Part shown: positions 11,130 through 23,086 of the stretch, piece after piece
Layout of the letters: each line of letters starts with the position of its first letter
Numbering within the stretch: position 1 is the stretch's first letter
Assembly: GCA_023078555.1 (NCBI GenBank)
Contig: CM041204.1
Coordinates: 5,362,430 to 5,426,429 of the forward strand
Direction: 5' to 3'
DNA length: 64,000 nucleotides
Source of the DNA: Ulva prolifera
Taxonomy: Eukaryota; Chlorophyta; Ulvophyceae; Ulvales; Ulvaceae
Notes under the pieces: generated by a model
Databases searched by the model: none
Seen by the model: the letters and a program-made list of their open reading frames with translations, nothing else
What the model was told of the DNA's origin: nothing
Translations under genes and position numbers: made by a program

Positions 11130-13671
11130 GTCGTTGAACGGTAGCGTGTATCCGTCTTGAACGGCCTGGTCAACAGAAACGCTTCCAGGCTTCTAAGGGT
11201 GTCAAATGGTTGTCCGCCCACGACGCAGCACACGGCGCTCAAGCAAGGATGCGGAATACACTATAATGTGACGCTTATGTGTCGAATCTACTTTTCTCAC
11301 TCTTGCGGACCACCTGCACGACGCCCATCAACCGTCGGTATTCAACTCTCCAGGAGTCGGGGTGGCGAGAAGGTTCGCGATTCATGGGACCACGTCCCGT
11401 CGAAGTGTCGTCAACAATGATTCTAGCACCCCTAGAGGGCTGCTGCAAGCTTACTACTTTACCTACAGCCTCAGCAGACATGATCTGCATTTGGGGACAT
11501 CAATGCAGTTGGGCCATGCCATAACAGTGGCATTGGCGCCTGAATCCCACGGGGGCCAGACACAAGGTAGTGTCACCATTCACATCAGTCAGCGCACACC
11601 GTCAGCCTCAGAATCCTGTGCATGGCTGTGCAGAGCGCCAAGAACGTTTCGCACACCGCAGATTCAGAGGCAGCGCCAGCTCACGGGTGTATAATGTCAC
11701 CGGAGCTCCGGACAGGTACCCCCAAACGCCCGCGCTTAGACGCCCACCGGAAGCCCAGCCACCAGTCGGTCACACGGCACCAGTTCACTAATGGTAGAGT
11801 CTTCTGTGGGGGGAATCGACAAACCCGTCACCAGGAAGCCGGCTATGTTCGGATAAATGCGCCTCTGTCACTCAAGGCGATGAGATGATACCCATCTTGC
11901 CGATGAAGACGCTGCATGCAGGCAGCCATGCAAATGCTTGCACCACTAGCCTTGCTGTCAGAGCGGAGTGCTGTTGTGGCTGTTCTGCACGGTGGCATGT
12001 CGCCAGGTGCTCCTTTATTCCTGTGTGCTGTGCCTTTAATGCAGCCGTATTCCAGGCGCCGGGCTGCGGTTGTGGCTCTGGAAATTGGCCACATTGTAGG
12101 CTCTTGTGTATGACTTGTGCGTTGGAGCATGGGCGTTTGGCAGAAAGGTGACATTCAAGCATGGGGCATGGGCTTGTGTGAGATAGCTTACGTTCTAGCA
12201 TGGCAGGGCAGCACGAGTCCAGTGTAGCCGGCCACAAGGCACACCTGAGATCTACACAATATGCTACGGCATGTTGTTCCTTTGACCGCGGATCTGCCTC
12301 ATGGTGTACGCACACCATCCCGAGGAAGACGAATGATCTGAGCTTCCTGCAACAGATGTCTGCTGCTGTGCCGGTGCAAACTTCATCTAGCACACGGAGA
12401 GCCGAACGACTCGAATTGGATGAAGTTTCTGCAGGCTTGACCCATTTACAGAGCTGAAATGCCATGGATTGCGACTGGTCAGAACACTAAATAACTGAAG
12501 TACCGATACATACTTCGTTGAAACAACTTGAGGATGAGGGATCGCCACAATGGTGAGCTGTACTGACCATGATGCGTTCTGCGAACACTGCCGCAATCAC
12601 TTGTGCAGTGCCATCTTAGATGACCCATAGCGTGTTCACATGAGCAGTACACATGCGTGTCAACCCTGTTTTAAGCACTGCTCATACCGTTCGGATCACA
12701 TACGGCTCGGGCAAGAGATGTGCTCATCTGACTCTTTTCACAAATCTAGCATGCAACATCTGTGCAAACGGGCACATGTGAGGCGCTGAGCCTTCAGGCA
12801 AGCCCCACAGCTTATGCACACCACACAGGTGTTTCTTATGACACACCATTCTATCTAGTAGCTAGTTCTCCTGTATCTAGTAGCTTATTGCGATTACGGA
12901 ATCAGATATGCAAGCACGTAAGGAAGCACGTAAGATACATGTGGGGCATTGCTTGATGTCTGCCACTCGACTGCTAGGCTGCACTGCTCGATGTATACCA
13001 AGTTCGCGTCCCTGGCTCAGCTCTTGACAAGTTCACTTGTTTCATGAGATACACCATGTCTCCTCTTGTTTGTATGGGCCTGCGTCAGTCGCCGGGACAT
13101 GTGTGAAGCAGGTAGTGTGGCAACGATGCCCAAGCAGACCCTTTGTCCGCTATTGCGAGAATTTGTGTATCTGCAACGTGTATTCCACACTCTCCTGAAG
13201 CAGCTGCCACAAGCACCCCAGATGCTTTCAAGTGGCCGCTCGGCCTCCACCCTTTTGGAGCTGAAGCTGCAAATCAGCCTAGGACGGCAGACTGAACAGG
13301 CCGTTACAAAGCATATTGATCCCCCTGTAGCCATGCGTCCGTGCACCACCACCAAATTGACACCAACGCTGCGGACACGGAGAGCGGATGGTCCCCAGAA
13401 ACGATCGATTCTGTAAGACATGGGTAAAACAACGCCACACTGTCTTTAAGGTGAGCTGCTCGCGCCCTCGGTGTTCACGGCCAAACTCAAGAATAACATC
13501 TGCGGGCTGGCTTTCGCAAGCGTACAAGGGGCGATCATCCACAGTTAGGAAGGAGGTCGATCTGTTCCCAACGACTTCAGTGTGTCGAAAGCAGGTATTA
13601 CGTATAGAAGGAATCAGGGGTCGTTGTCGGGCTTACCCGCCTTCTGCCAAGCCAACGTTGACGTCAAGTAG
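11130..13671. other. Intergenic or long-intron stretch with one possible exon
   Basis: This holds the upstream region of the minus-strand FKBP gene and perhaps 5' exons of the plus-strand Tudor-like gene. A frame around 11622-11780 (MSPELRTGTPKRPRLDAHRK, a basic nuclear-signal-like string) ends near a possible AATG|GTAGAG donor and is the best exon candidate. A minus-strand frame at 11275-11490 (71 residues) has coding-like composition but no recognised domain. From about 11.9 to 13.6 kb nothing was identified. Confidence 0.3.
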
Positions 13672-15331
13672 CATGGGCAAGCGCGCGAGACCTGCGAAGG
13701 GATCCCCCAACCACCTATTGAAACACGTACAAGCTGGTCAGAGTGAGACTTTCGCCAAGAGTCTTGTTGGCCAGAGAGTGCGCATCGCCAAGGTGGCCAA
13801 AGGCAGAGGGAGACCTTCCCACGTTCGTGAAGGCCTAGTGCGGCGAGCAGAAAACGAAGTCCTTCACAGGGTATATCCTCATGAACTCCATCAGCCCTGA
13901 GTAGGTTCATGTACACAGTAAACCAGTGGATCACTGTCGATTGCCACTTCATACAGCGACAGAACGTGGTCAACATCTTGCTAAATGTTACATGTTCATT
14001 CCAGGGCACAACACCACATATGCGGGATGTGTCTTGGCAGATCGACGTCATTTTCCCTGCGGAGCACGTACAGTGTGTTTTTTATGTGGTTGACTTTCTT
14101 CAACCAACTGGAAGCCCCTACTTTCAAGAGGACAGACCTGTTGGCGATGGCACGTTTGGACAGAAGGAATGGACGCTTGAACTGATATCTGACGATGATA
14201 CGTCAGATTTGAAATTAGTGCGCTGCAGCAGTTCCTGTTGTTCTTCAATGAAGTCTCATGATGCTCGTTCCAACATCCCTTAAGTTCCTGCCCCATCTGT
14301 CGGCGTTTATATGCTCATGCGTTTATAACCAGCCTCATGCAGGAGCGCAGAAGGGAGCTTGATGCGGCGGCCACCAGCTTGCATTTCAGGGGCGGCTGCG
14401 CCAACGCGAAAGTGATGATCAAAGAGAAAGGGGTACAAACACTCTTGAACCAGAGGATTTCTTTCTGGTGGCCGTACGAGCAAGAGTGGTATACAGGTGT
14501 CATCGAATCTATACATGCTGGTCACCTGCCCCGGATGCTTATCATTTTTGATGATGGAGATTCACTGACTCGCACTGTTGCATCAAGCATCTGGCGCCTG
14601 GTCTGCTCCTCTTCCATTCACCTGCCAGCACTGGTCAAGATATATTGCATGTGTTGGCACGGGCTGATTGCATTCTCGAATTGAGTACCTCCGCAGCTCT
14701 GCTAGGTGGATCCGTGCAATATCTTGCAGTAGTTTCAGTAACAGAGCGCACGTGCTGGTTTCATGAGGGTTGAACGAATCGACATCGCCCTGCTGATCTT
14801 CTGCTGTGGCGCTGGTCAGTAGGAGTAGATTATCGGTTTCGTTCTCATCTGGATTGTTACTGACTACCTGCAGGAGAGTACAGCACTGACAGATGAAAAC
14901 AAAGAAGCCTCGCTTGTACATGTGCTGCCTCTGCCGTCGCTGCAGGATGCTGTGCGACCGCACACTCTGAAGGCTCTATACAAGGCAGCTCCCATCCGTG
15001 TCGAGGAAGCTGATCAACAGCCCTTGTACATTTGTACTGTCGACACTGGTTGCCCGAGTAAAAGTAGTGCTCAACCTCACACACAAGTGGGACTTACCAG
15101 CGAACACACTGTGGCAATAATTACGCAAGTGTGTCCCTCGGTTCTACTGACATCTTTGGTCATGCTAAAGGATGACGGTGCAGAAGCTCTATTTGCTTGT
15201 AGGAGGATCAACAACGCCACGAGTATGCGTTTGTCTTTCCTGATCAAGTTTCTGCAGAAGATATGCAGGCCACCATGAGTGAGAGCGGAAAAGTCCGGGT
15301 ATCAGTGCCCGTACGGTTGCCGAAAGCTTGA
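13672..15331 (+). CDS. Probable chromatin-associated protein with a Tudor-like domain (gene model incomplete)
   Basis: Several phase-compatible exons suggest one gene. A basic first exon starts at ATG 13672 (MGKRARPAKGSPNHLL) and may end at 13869 (AGG|GTATAT). Further exon material lies around 14005-14240. An exon from 14343 encodes ERRRELDAAATSLHFRGG, then QRISFWWPYEQEWYTGVIES and MLIIFDDGDSLTRTV. This WWP..WY.G.I....D.G.L pattern is like the Tudor/PWWP-like barrels of plant PDS5 and similar readers. Another exon begins at 14874 (ESTALTDENKEASLVHVLPL). A last exon at 15203-15331 encodes EDQQRHEYAFVFPDQV...KVRVSVPVRLPKA and a TGA stop. The Tudor-like call rests on the aromatic pattern. The C-terminal exon is not recognised; its hydrophobic alternation is only faintly like a CS/small-Hsp strand. 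Exons could belong to two genes. Confidence 0.45.
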
Positions 15332-16075
15332 GACCGTTTATTGAGCTCCATACATATATATATTCTAAGGTGAAGAAACAGCTCACGCAGGTGGTGCAGA
15401 GAGATAGATAATTTACATTGTGAAAAAAACTACTTCACGGGATAGCCAGGTTGCGGACACATTGTTTATGTGTGTTTCAACATCGCGGCAGCACATTGTC
15501 CGTGCAGGGCCGTACGGCTCCTCTGTTATGAACACTTCCGTTGCCGCACTCAAGTGCGACGTACATCCATGCATTTCAGCATCTTTCTTTTCACTATTCG
15601 GCATGTGTATGCAGATAAGCTGTCGTAATCACTCTGGACTGGGGTTCCTACGCCAACCGAGGTTATGGTCATCAGACACCGCAGGCATTTGTTGCTTGCA
15701 CGTTGGGGGATGCGTACAACATTAACACATGTCCTTTGCTGAAATTTTGTCTAGTTGGACCTGCAATCCTTGCAATATTCACGCCGCGGGAACGTTATCG
15801 TGGTGGCCATGCGTGGTGCGTCTTCTGCATGGATGGTGAGGGAGGGCGCATTGGACTGCGGCTGCACGGATTCTCGACGTCATCTCACATATGGCATTGA
15901 CAGCTATTAGCCACAATTTCGCTCCGTATTTGTGATCTGTCAAGTATCGCAAGGGTAATACCTTTGAAACCTGTCGTCGTCCGTTGTGAAGAGTTTCCTT
16001 TCCACCGAAAACTCTGCGCATATGCGGCGAGTGATTTAACAGCTGCTCCAACCATTTGAGTATCCAAGGCTGGAA
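15332..16075. other. Intergenic region upstream of the VHS-GAT gene
   Basis: About 740 bp separate the stop at 15331 from the ATG at 16076. Short frames exist on both strands (for example 15420-15725 plus, 15413-15604 minus), but none shows a domain or convincing splice context. It presumably holds the promoter of the downstream gene. Confidence 0.4.
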
Positions 16076-19000
16076 ATGGCGCTCTCGTCGGTCAAAAAAG
16101 CGTTCACCGCCAAGCCTGCTTATGCTGGAGATCCCAACTGCGACTTCCTTGCGGAGGCGTGCAGGAAGGCAACAGCGAAAAACGCGTACCAGCCTGATGA
16201 TAACTTGAAAGCACTGGTGTGAACATCTGCTGGTGCTGCCTCCTAGCCCGACGTGTGACTGCTTGTATGCTCATCACTCGGATGTGCATCAGGGCATCGC
16301 CGGGCGAAGACGACTAATGACAACTTTCTAGAAACAATGTGAATGGCTGTAATATGTCTTATGTCTCCGCGATCTGCCTTGTTCTGATGCATGTTCGGGC
16401 GATCGCGCCTCAGCATCCATCTGATGCATATTTGAGCGCTGGACAGGCAGTCCTTCATCGCACCGATAATGATGCAGTATAGAGCTAAATTCTTCATTTC
16501 AATCATCCAGTGTGGGCAAGATATACATGTTCGCGCACACAGCGATCCCATGACGCCCCCGCGCGTGAACGCATCGTGTACACTGGCCGGGGATGGTACA
16601 GTTACTTTTGTGTGCATGCGTTCAGATCGAGTAGCTTTGGCCTCAATGCTTTGTAGTCTGCTGCAAGGCTCTGCCATGCAATGGCCTGAGCTCGTGTGAT
16701 GCCCAACCCCGTGTACACAGCGGAGAGATGCAGTCTGCTTACCCGCATTCATGCACGCAACCGAAGATCCAGCCGCATAAAAATATCTCCTGCACACTAT
16801 GGCGCATATGGTCGAGCCCATGCGGCCAGTTGCATCCGCTTCTTGCTACACGAGCAGACCGGCACTGACATCAGTGGGTGACGCGTGCAGATTGTCAGTA
16901 AAATCAACGAGAACACTCCCGGCGCACAAGTTCCCATCAAGGTACGGCACATGTCAATGTATTCCTTTGGCACTCTGCGACTCAGCTGATGGAGTTTAGC
17001 ATCAGTTGCAAAGGAATACCTCTACCGAGCTTGGTACAATTTGCAGTGTCCTCAAGAGACATCGCGCAATGCTGTCAATGGTGCAGGCGGTTAGGTGGCA
17101 ATTTCAATTCCGTCCGTTTGCAGGTCACCTATGATATTATTCGCAGAAGATTGCAGATGGAGAATCCGCACAAGCAGTGGTTGGCTGTGGACTTGACACG
17201 CCATCTGCTGAGTGCGTGCAATGAGCGCTTGCGTCCTTACAGGACTGAGCTTTTATATCATGTTGCTCGTGTTGCCATCAAGCCAAACAAGAAGGGACCA
17301 ATAACCGCCCAGCATAAGGCACGTAAGGCTGCCACAGATTATCTGCACCAGTGTGGAGAAGAAGGGCAGAATGCATTGCGCATGGCTCGCATGCAACTGG
17401 GAAACTTCCAACAGTCAGGTGGTCTGCCGGTCGTCCCTATGGGGCCGTATGGCCCAGATGGGCACCCCATGAATCCGTCGGGGGCCTACTCCACCGTCCC
17501 CCAGCCATGTATGTCCCTTTTAACTGCCATATGCATCTGGCGTATGTGTTTCGGCACCAGCTTGCATCAGGCACAGCCATTGCTTGACATCATGAAGCCA
17601 CAAATGCGCTGGAGGCCAGATTTGCGGTTGCATAGCTCCAGTGACGCTCCAATTGGCAGGGCAGGGTGGTGGAGGTTGCAACAGGGTGACATTTGTGTGC
17701 AGCATCACAGCGGGATGGTGCCAGCTCTGGCGTGAAGCGCTCTACTCCACGGATTGCAAACGTCCAGCAGCCCACAGGCGATGTCATTCAGGACGTGCGC
17801 AATTTGATCGACACTGCCAACTCTCACAGCAACGTCCTCAACGATCTTGTGCTGGCTGCATCGACCGATCCTGGAGAGGATCGAAGGGAGCGTGACCGTC
17901 CTCTCTTGGCGGAACTAAAGAACGAGATGCTGCAAGTCAAGGAAATGTTCCCGGGCCTTCTGGCGAAGCTCTCGACTCTGAAAACACCCGAGTCAGAGCA
18001 GCTCATGGTGCAGGCATTCGAGGCTCATGAGCAGATCGAGGTTTGTCTTGACATGGAGCGCCAGGTTTGTTCTTATGTCTGTAACACCTGTCGACGCCAG
18101 CACGACTCTCATTGTCGTCACAGCGTCAATGGGATCAGGTTGGCAAGACTGCTTGACATTCAGCATATGCTTCAATGCATGATCACGATTGAAGGCTGGC
18201 TGAACGTCACACCAAAACATGCAGTAGCCCATGCTGATGTGGTGCTGCACTTTGCAGTACACGGAGGGCACCCTGCCTGGGGGAGTGAGCGATGGAGATG
18301 AAGATGAATCAGAACATGAGGACGACGATGAGGCAGTGGACCCTGCGGCTGAAGCTGCTGTTGCTGAGGCCGAAGCAGATGCCAAGAATCAGCAGGCAGA
18401 TGCAGGAGCTGCGCCGGAGGCAGCCCAGATTCCAGCACCCGTTGCTCCTGCAGGGGGGGCCCTGCTGGGTGACCTGCTGTCGTTCGGGGATTCTGGGCCG
18501 ATTCCCGGTACCAATGCTGGCGACACATCAGCGCAAGGGCATGCCCGCAATGCGTCAGAAGACATGTTTGGGCTGAATGCGCTGCGTGCTGACCTGCCAG
18601 GTGGAACAGCCGCTTCTTCCGCACCAGCTGCGCCAGAAGCGGCTGCGCCTGCTGCCAATCATGATGACCCTTTCCTCGGTGGCATCTCGCAGGAGTCGCC
18701 CGCAACACAGCAGCCAACCCCGGCACCTGGCGCAAACCCATTTGCCGAAATGCAGCAGCCGCCCCATGCAGAAAATGGCGCCTTTGTGAGCCAGGGCAGT
18801 GGTCCGGCGGCCCCGGCGCCACAGAATCCTTTTGGTGGCAGTGCTTTCCCGAGCACACCTGCCCCGTCTGGTGCCCCACCGGTTAGCCCTGCTCCCGGCG
18901 CGGCCGGTGCCCCCACTGCCTCAGGGCAGCCGCAGCCATTCCCTGGTCCGCAGGGGCCTCCAGGCCAGCAGCTTCCTCCAGGGCAGCAGGCCTTCATGCC

Positions 19001-19766
19001 GTTTGGAGCTGGTCCTTCTGGACAGGGCCCTCCACCGGGCCAAGGGCCGCCCCAGGGTCACTATGGAGCCCCTTACATGGGTGGCCACACCGGTGGCATG
19101 CCACCCCAAGGACCCCAAGGCTATGGACCCCCACAGGGGTTCCCTCAGATGTATGGACATCCAGCTCCGGGATGGGGCCAGCCCCCAACGGGCCAGGGGC
19201 TGGGTCAGGCGCCGAATCCATTTGGCGGCTCTGCCTTCCCCCCACCCGGCGGACTACAGCAATACGGTGGCCCACCCCCCCAGTATGGTGGGCAAGGGCA
19301 ACAGTATGGTGGGCCTGGTTTCCCAGGCGGCATGCCAACTCAGCCTAATCCTTTTGGAGGTGGTGCCACCGGACCAATGCAACCGCAGTTTGGTGCAAGT
19401 GCGACTGGCATGCCTGCTCCAGGCTACAGTGCTCCTCCCGCAAACCCATTCATGGCATCGGCCACGGGATACGGGCAGCCTTCATGGAATCCCAACGCTC
19501 AGAAGGATGCATTCCAGGTTTGGCGCTCTCTTCGCTCCTGATGGCACTGCCGGCAAAAACAACACATAGCGGGACCTTGAATGCACCGTGCCAATGTTCT
19601 ATGTTTTGCATCAAGCATATTTTACTTGCTGAGGTGGATCACTGTAGACTGATAGTGTTTGCAGGATCTCATCATTGAGCACAACAAGCGCGCCAACCCA
19701 GCACCCCCGATGGCGCAGCCCATGAGGCAAATCGGTGGCCAGCCTACTGCAAACGGCGCTTCGTGA
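16076..19766 (+). CDS. VHS/GAT-domain endocytic adaptor with NPF repeats (TOM1-like)
   Basis: Six exons keep phase: 16076-16216, 16891-16941, 17124-17508, 17703-18040, 18258-19517 and 19665-19766 (stop TGA), giving 758 residues. Start: MALSSVKKAFTAKPAYAG. Residues ~20-140 resemble a VHS/ENTH-type helical superhelix (IVSKINENTPGAQVPIK, VTYDIIRRRLQMENPHKQW, HLLSACNERLRPYRTELL). Residues ~205-305 resemble a GAT domain (DVIQDVRNLIDTANSHSNVL, LLAELKNEMLQVKEMFPGLL). These domains bind ubiquitinated cargo and membranes in TOM1-like (TOL) ESCRT-0 substitutes of plants. The rest is acidic, then Gly/Pro/Gln-rich, with a clathrin/adaptor-type LLGDLLSFGD motif and five NPF motifs (for example NPFAEM, NPFGGSAF twice, NPFGGG, NPFMAS). 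NPF is the ligand of EH domains. The last exon (DLIIEHNKRANP) closes the protein. Confidence 0.85.
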
Positions 19767-20648
19767 GTGCATAGCGGCAGCGTAGGTCATGATGATGTCT
19801 GTGCCCTAGTACAGGTCAAACTGCTGTGCAACTGTGCTCCTTCGTTACACAGCATATGTATGAGCAGGGAAACCTGCTGGGCGCATTGTGCTGACGTGTG
19901 AAATAAGGGTGAATGATCTGGGTAACGCACGACACGCCGCAGCTGATGGTCTGCATTGTGCTCGGCCTTGACTATTTCCGTGTCCAGGTTTGAGTAGAAG
20001 TGACAGTAGTCTGATGTGGTAAGGCCTTATGTCTGCCACCCCTTTACATTGCAAATTTCTACTGCTACGTTGGTTGTGCTGGTTTCGCAATGTGACATGT
20101 GAGCAGCGTCACGAAAACACATATGGGCTATGATGTGGCGCAACATTAACCATACGGATGCGGCATGCATGGGCTGTTTTATTTCTTTGCAGTCGCCAGG
20201 CCGCTGCAGCCTATGGACGTGCGCATGCGAACGCAATTTCCGAGTGGGTAGATGTGTTCCAAGACGAGGTTGTGTCGACTGCGTGTGAACATCTGGTTTT
20301 CAACATGTTGAACCCGGCAAGAAGTGGAGTGCACCTGCGATGCGCAGGAAATGCACGTGCATTTGCGCAATGCAAACGTCGTCGCGATGGCGGTGCTATG
20401 AACGCAGTGGCAGCTAGCCAATCTGTATGGTGAGCTTCCAATCGCGTTTGTTGATTGGTGCCACTGCATGCCGCAGATGGGCATCGTACAACACGTCACC
20501 GGGACACACAATGTCAAGACACGTGCCCGCTACATGATCCTCCTCTCTTCAGCTCGTGGCAGGTTCGTGTGATCACCGCCGGGCCGTTCTGGCCCCCGGG
20601 CGCTCCATCGAAGCTTGTCCGTCGAGGTGCTAAACTCACGCAGAATTC
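19767..20648. other. Intergenic region between VHS-GAT and GST-family genes
   Basis: About 880 bp hold no supported gene. Frames at 20158-20433 (plus) and 20179-20517 (minus) overlap each other and have no recognisable domain. The 3' UTR of the VHS-GAT gene and the promoter of the next gene should lie here. The next gene could also begin with an unrecognised exon in this stretch. Confidence 0.4.
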
Positions 20649-23086
20649 ATGAAGCTCCACACAGTGACCACGCCGATTTGGTACAGGGAAGACATCTCAT
20701 CAAGGATGGGGCAAGACGTGATCAGCGGCTTTGAAGTGCGCAGCACTGGGGCTCCCAGAACAGTCCCAAGCGCCACAATTCCGACTGAAGAGGTCCCCAA
20801 TAGCAGCAAGCGCGTAGTGCTGTATCGCGATACGAATGGATGGTGCCCGTTTTGTCAACGAGTTTGGATGGTACGCCGCGCGTTGCATCTCTCGATTGGT
20901 GCTGCCTGATTAGCCTGGCTGGTCGTGCTGTCTGTGAAGCTGCAGCTGGCGGTCGCTAGAGTTCGACCTGACCACGGATGCATGATATTGCCGCATGAGA
21001 TCTCTCCATATGAGATGTTCCCACGCATGTACGTCGTGTCAGCTCCCCCATGGATTCCTTCATGTGAGTCCCCAGAATGCTTTGGCTGAGGTTGCACAAG
21101 GCATCCAGGCTTAACTCAGCCGGGTATGGCCGTTTCTAGTCCACTTAGAGGATATTTTGATTGAAAGCCTCTTTCTGCTGTGTATTCCTTTTGTGGCCAA
21201 CCCCCGCTTGCTAGTGGGTCTTGATCGGCCTGTGCGCGCCTCCTGGCGCTGATGTGGCCGTGGCCACTGTGCCTACTTTGCGACGCCATACGTGTGGTAC
21301 ACTACATGTGCACGTAACAATAACAGATTTGGCGGGTGCAGATGCTCATTGAGAAAAACATTGAATTCGACACAATGCTGATAAACCTTCGAGATAAGCC
21401 TGAGTGGTACCCCAATGTGGCTTCCAACAGCCAAACTCCTGCTGTATGTATTGATGGGGAGTATATGTGCGAATCTATGGATATCATGGCGGTGAGTCCC
21501 CACATCATCGGCAAGTCGGCAAGGCTGCGCCAGGATTGAATGTAGTTCTCATGTGTGGGCTACGGACGCGTTGACAGTCAACATGGGGCTTTGCCACTTC
21601 AGCTTTTTATGGTGTCTTCTTTTTGCTTGCGTGTGCCAACTCTCTGGCATATTATGCCAGCCATGTGTCACACCTGGCTGGCAGAAATGCTAGCTTGTCA
21701 TGCCCATCCATATGCTATCCCCTGAAAGTAGTGATTGCACTCATCCCAAAGCATATGACCTTGCAGCTTGCAGCCTTTTCTGAAACAGCATCATGCCGTC
21801 CTCTGCATTCCATTTCAACCGCAACGACTATGTTCCAGTTGGGCACCATGTTGGCGCCTTGCAGGCGCTTGAAGAGAAGTTTCCAGAAACTGCTGTGATG
21901 CCTGAAGACAAGGCAGAGTACGACACATTCATGGAACGTTTCCCGAAGGTCAGTATGATTATCTACAAGATGGCGCTCGGATCCATGCCAGACCCAGAGC
22001 CCCTGCAAGAGCTTCAGGGGTTCCTGGAGTATGCAGATCAGGTAGCAGCACGCCATGAGGGCGATTTCCTGTTTGGGGAGTTCTCTGCTGCCGACATGGC
22101 AACGGCTGCCTTCCTGCCACTGGTGCTTCAGATCCGCCAAGGCTTGGACCTGGCAGCGTATCCACATTTAGTCAAGGCCTTACGAGCTCTGGAATCGCGG
22201 CCAAGTTACCAGCAGACTGCTGTGGACTTTGGGACACGTAAGATGGTTGCAGCTGGCTTTCTGCATGTTGGAGGGGATGCGGTGCGCGCATCGGCGCTGT
22301 GTATCTGTCCTCCTCTTGGTCACATGAAGGGCACTCACATGGCTACGAATGGGCCACTGCCATCCTTGACACATGCAACGCACTTCGTGTTTGAAGAGTA
22401 GAATGACGAACATGCGGAACACCATTCATGCCTGCACCTCAGTACGCTGCTGTCAATTGTGGATTGAGCAAAGCTTTAGCACAGATGGTTGCTGACCCGT
22501 GTCGCATAATCGCTCGCACAAACCTGGCAGCATGAACATCTACATCCACGAGTTTGCAGCGCATGCCACGCCATCATTGAATGCTCTACACAAACCATAC
22601 CCAAGCTAGCGATCGCATTCATTTTCGAAGAAGATGCCACATGTTGTGCAGGCATTGTCCGCCATCCCAGAGGCTGAGATGGCTGCTCGGCAGGAGGCTG
22701 CAGCAAAAGTTTCAGAGAATCGGGATGCACTGATCAAAACAGTCATCTATGGTAGCGGCGCCATAAATCCCAGCGGGGTCATCCATGTTGCAGGCAGCGT
22801 GTATGGGAGGCATGTGCATGATGTGGACGGGGAGACTTGCAACCCCTTCGAGGCTGAGATTGCTTCAGCAGTGGAGCAGGCCTTACAGCGCCTGTGCATG
22901 TGCTTGCTCACCGGGGACACTGGGAAATCGCCCGAGGACAAGGAGGCGATTGCAATTCAGGTTGTCACGCTGTCGTTCCTGCGGAACCTAGCCTCCTCTC
23001 CACGTGACATGACGATTACCGCAGCAGACCAGTTCCGTTTGGCATGCGATGCTGTCGTCCGTAGTGCATACACATTCCCAAACTGA
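20649..23086 (+). CDS. Glutathione S-transferase-family protein with CPFC redox motif and extra C-terminal domain
   Basis: Exon 1 (20649-20870) has a presequence-like start (MKLHTVTTPIWYREDISSRM) and then VVLYRDTNGWCPFCQRVW, a thioredoxin-fold beginning with a CPFC active site as in Grx-like/omega-type GSTs. Exon 2 (21342-21491) continues with IEFDTMLINLRDKPEWYPNV, the cis-Pro strand SQTPAVCIDGEYMCESMDIM. Exon 3 from 21865 gives the all-helical GST C-domain (ALEEKFPETAVMPEDKAEYD, GDFLFGEFSAADMATAAFLP, YPHLVKALRALESRPSYQQT). All three join in phase 0. A stop follows at 22401 if exon 3 is read through. A strongly coding-like exon, about 22631-23086 (HVVQALSAIPEAEMAARQ, INPSGVIHVAGSVYGRHVHD, stop TGA), probably belongs to the same protein, but the joining donor (near 22237-22250) is not clear. 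Expected role: glutathione-dependent reduction or conjugation. The extra ~150 residues are not recognised. Confidence 0.7.

Noticed and set aside
18172..18879. 235-codon minus frame over the VHS-GAT gene
   Set aside because: Antisense shadow of the Pro/Gln/Ala-rich exon, whose sense strand has NPF motifs and exact splice phasing.
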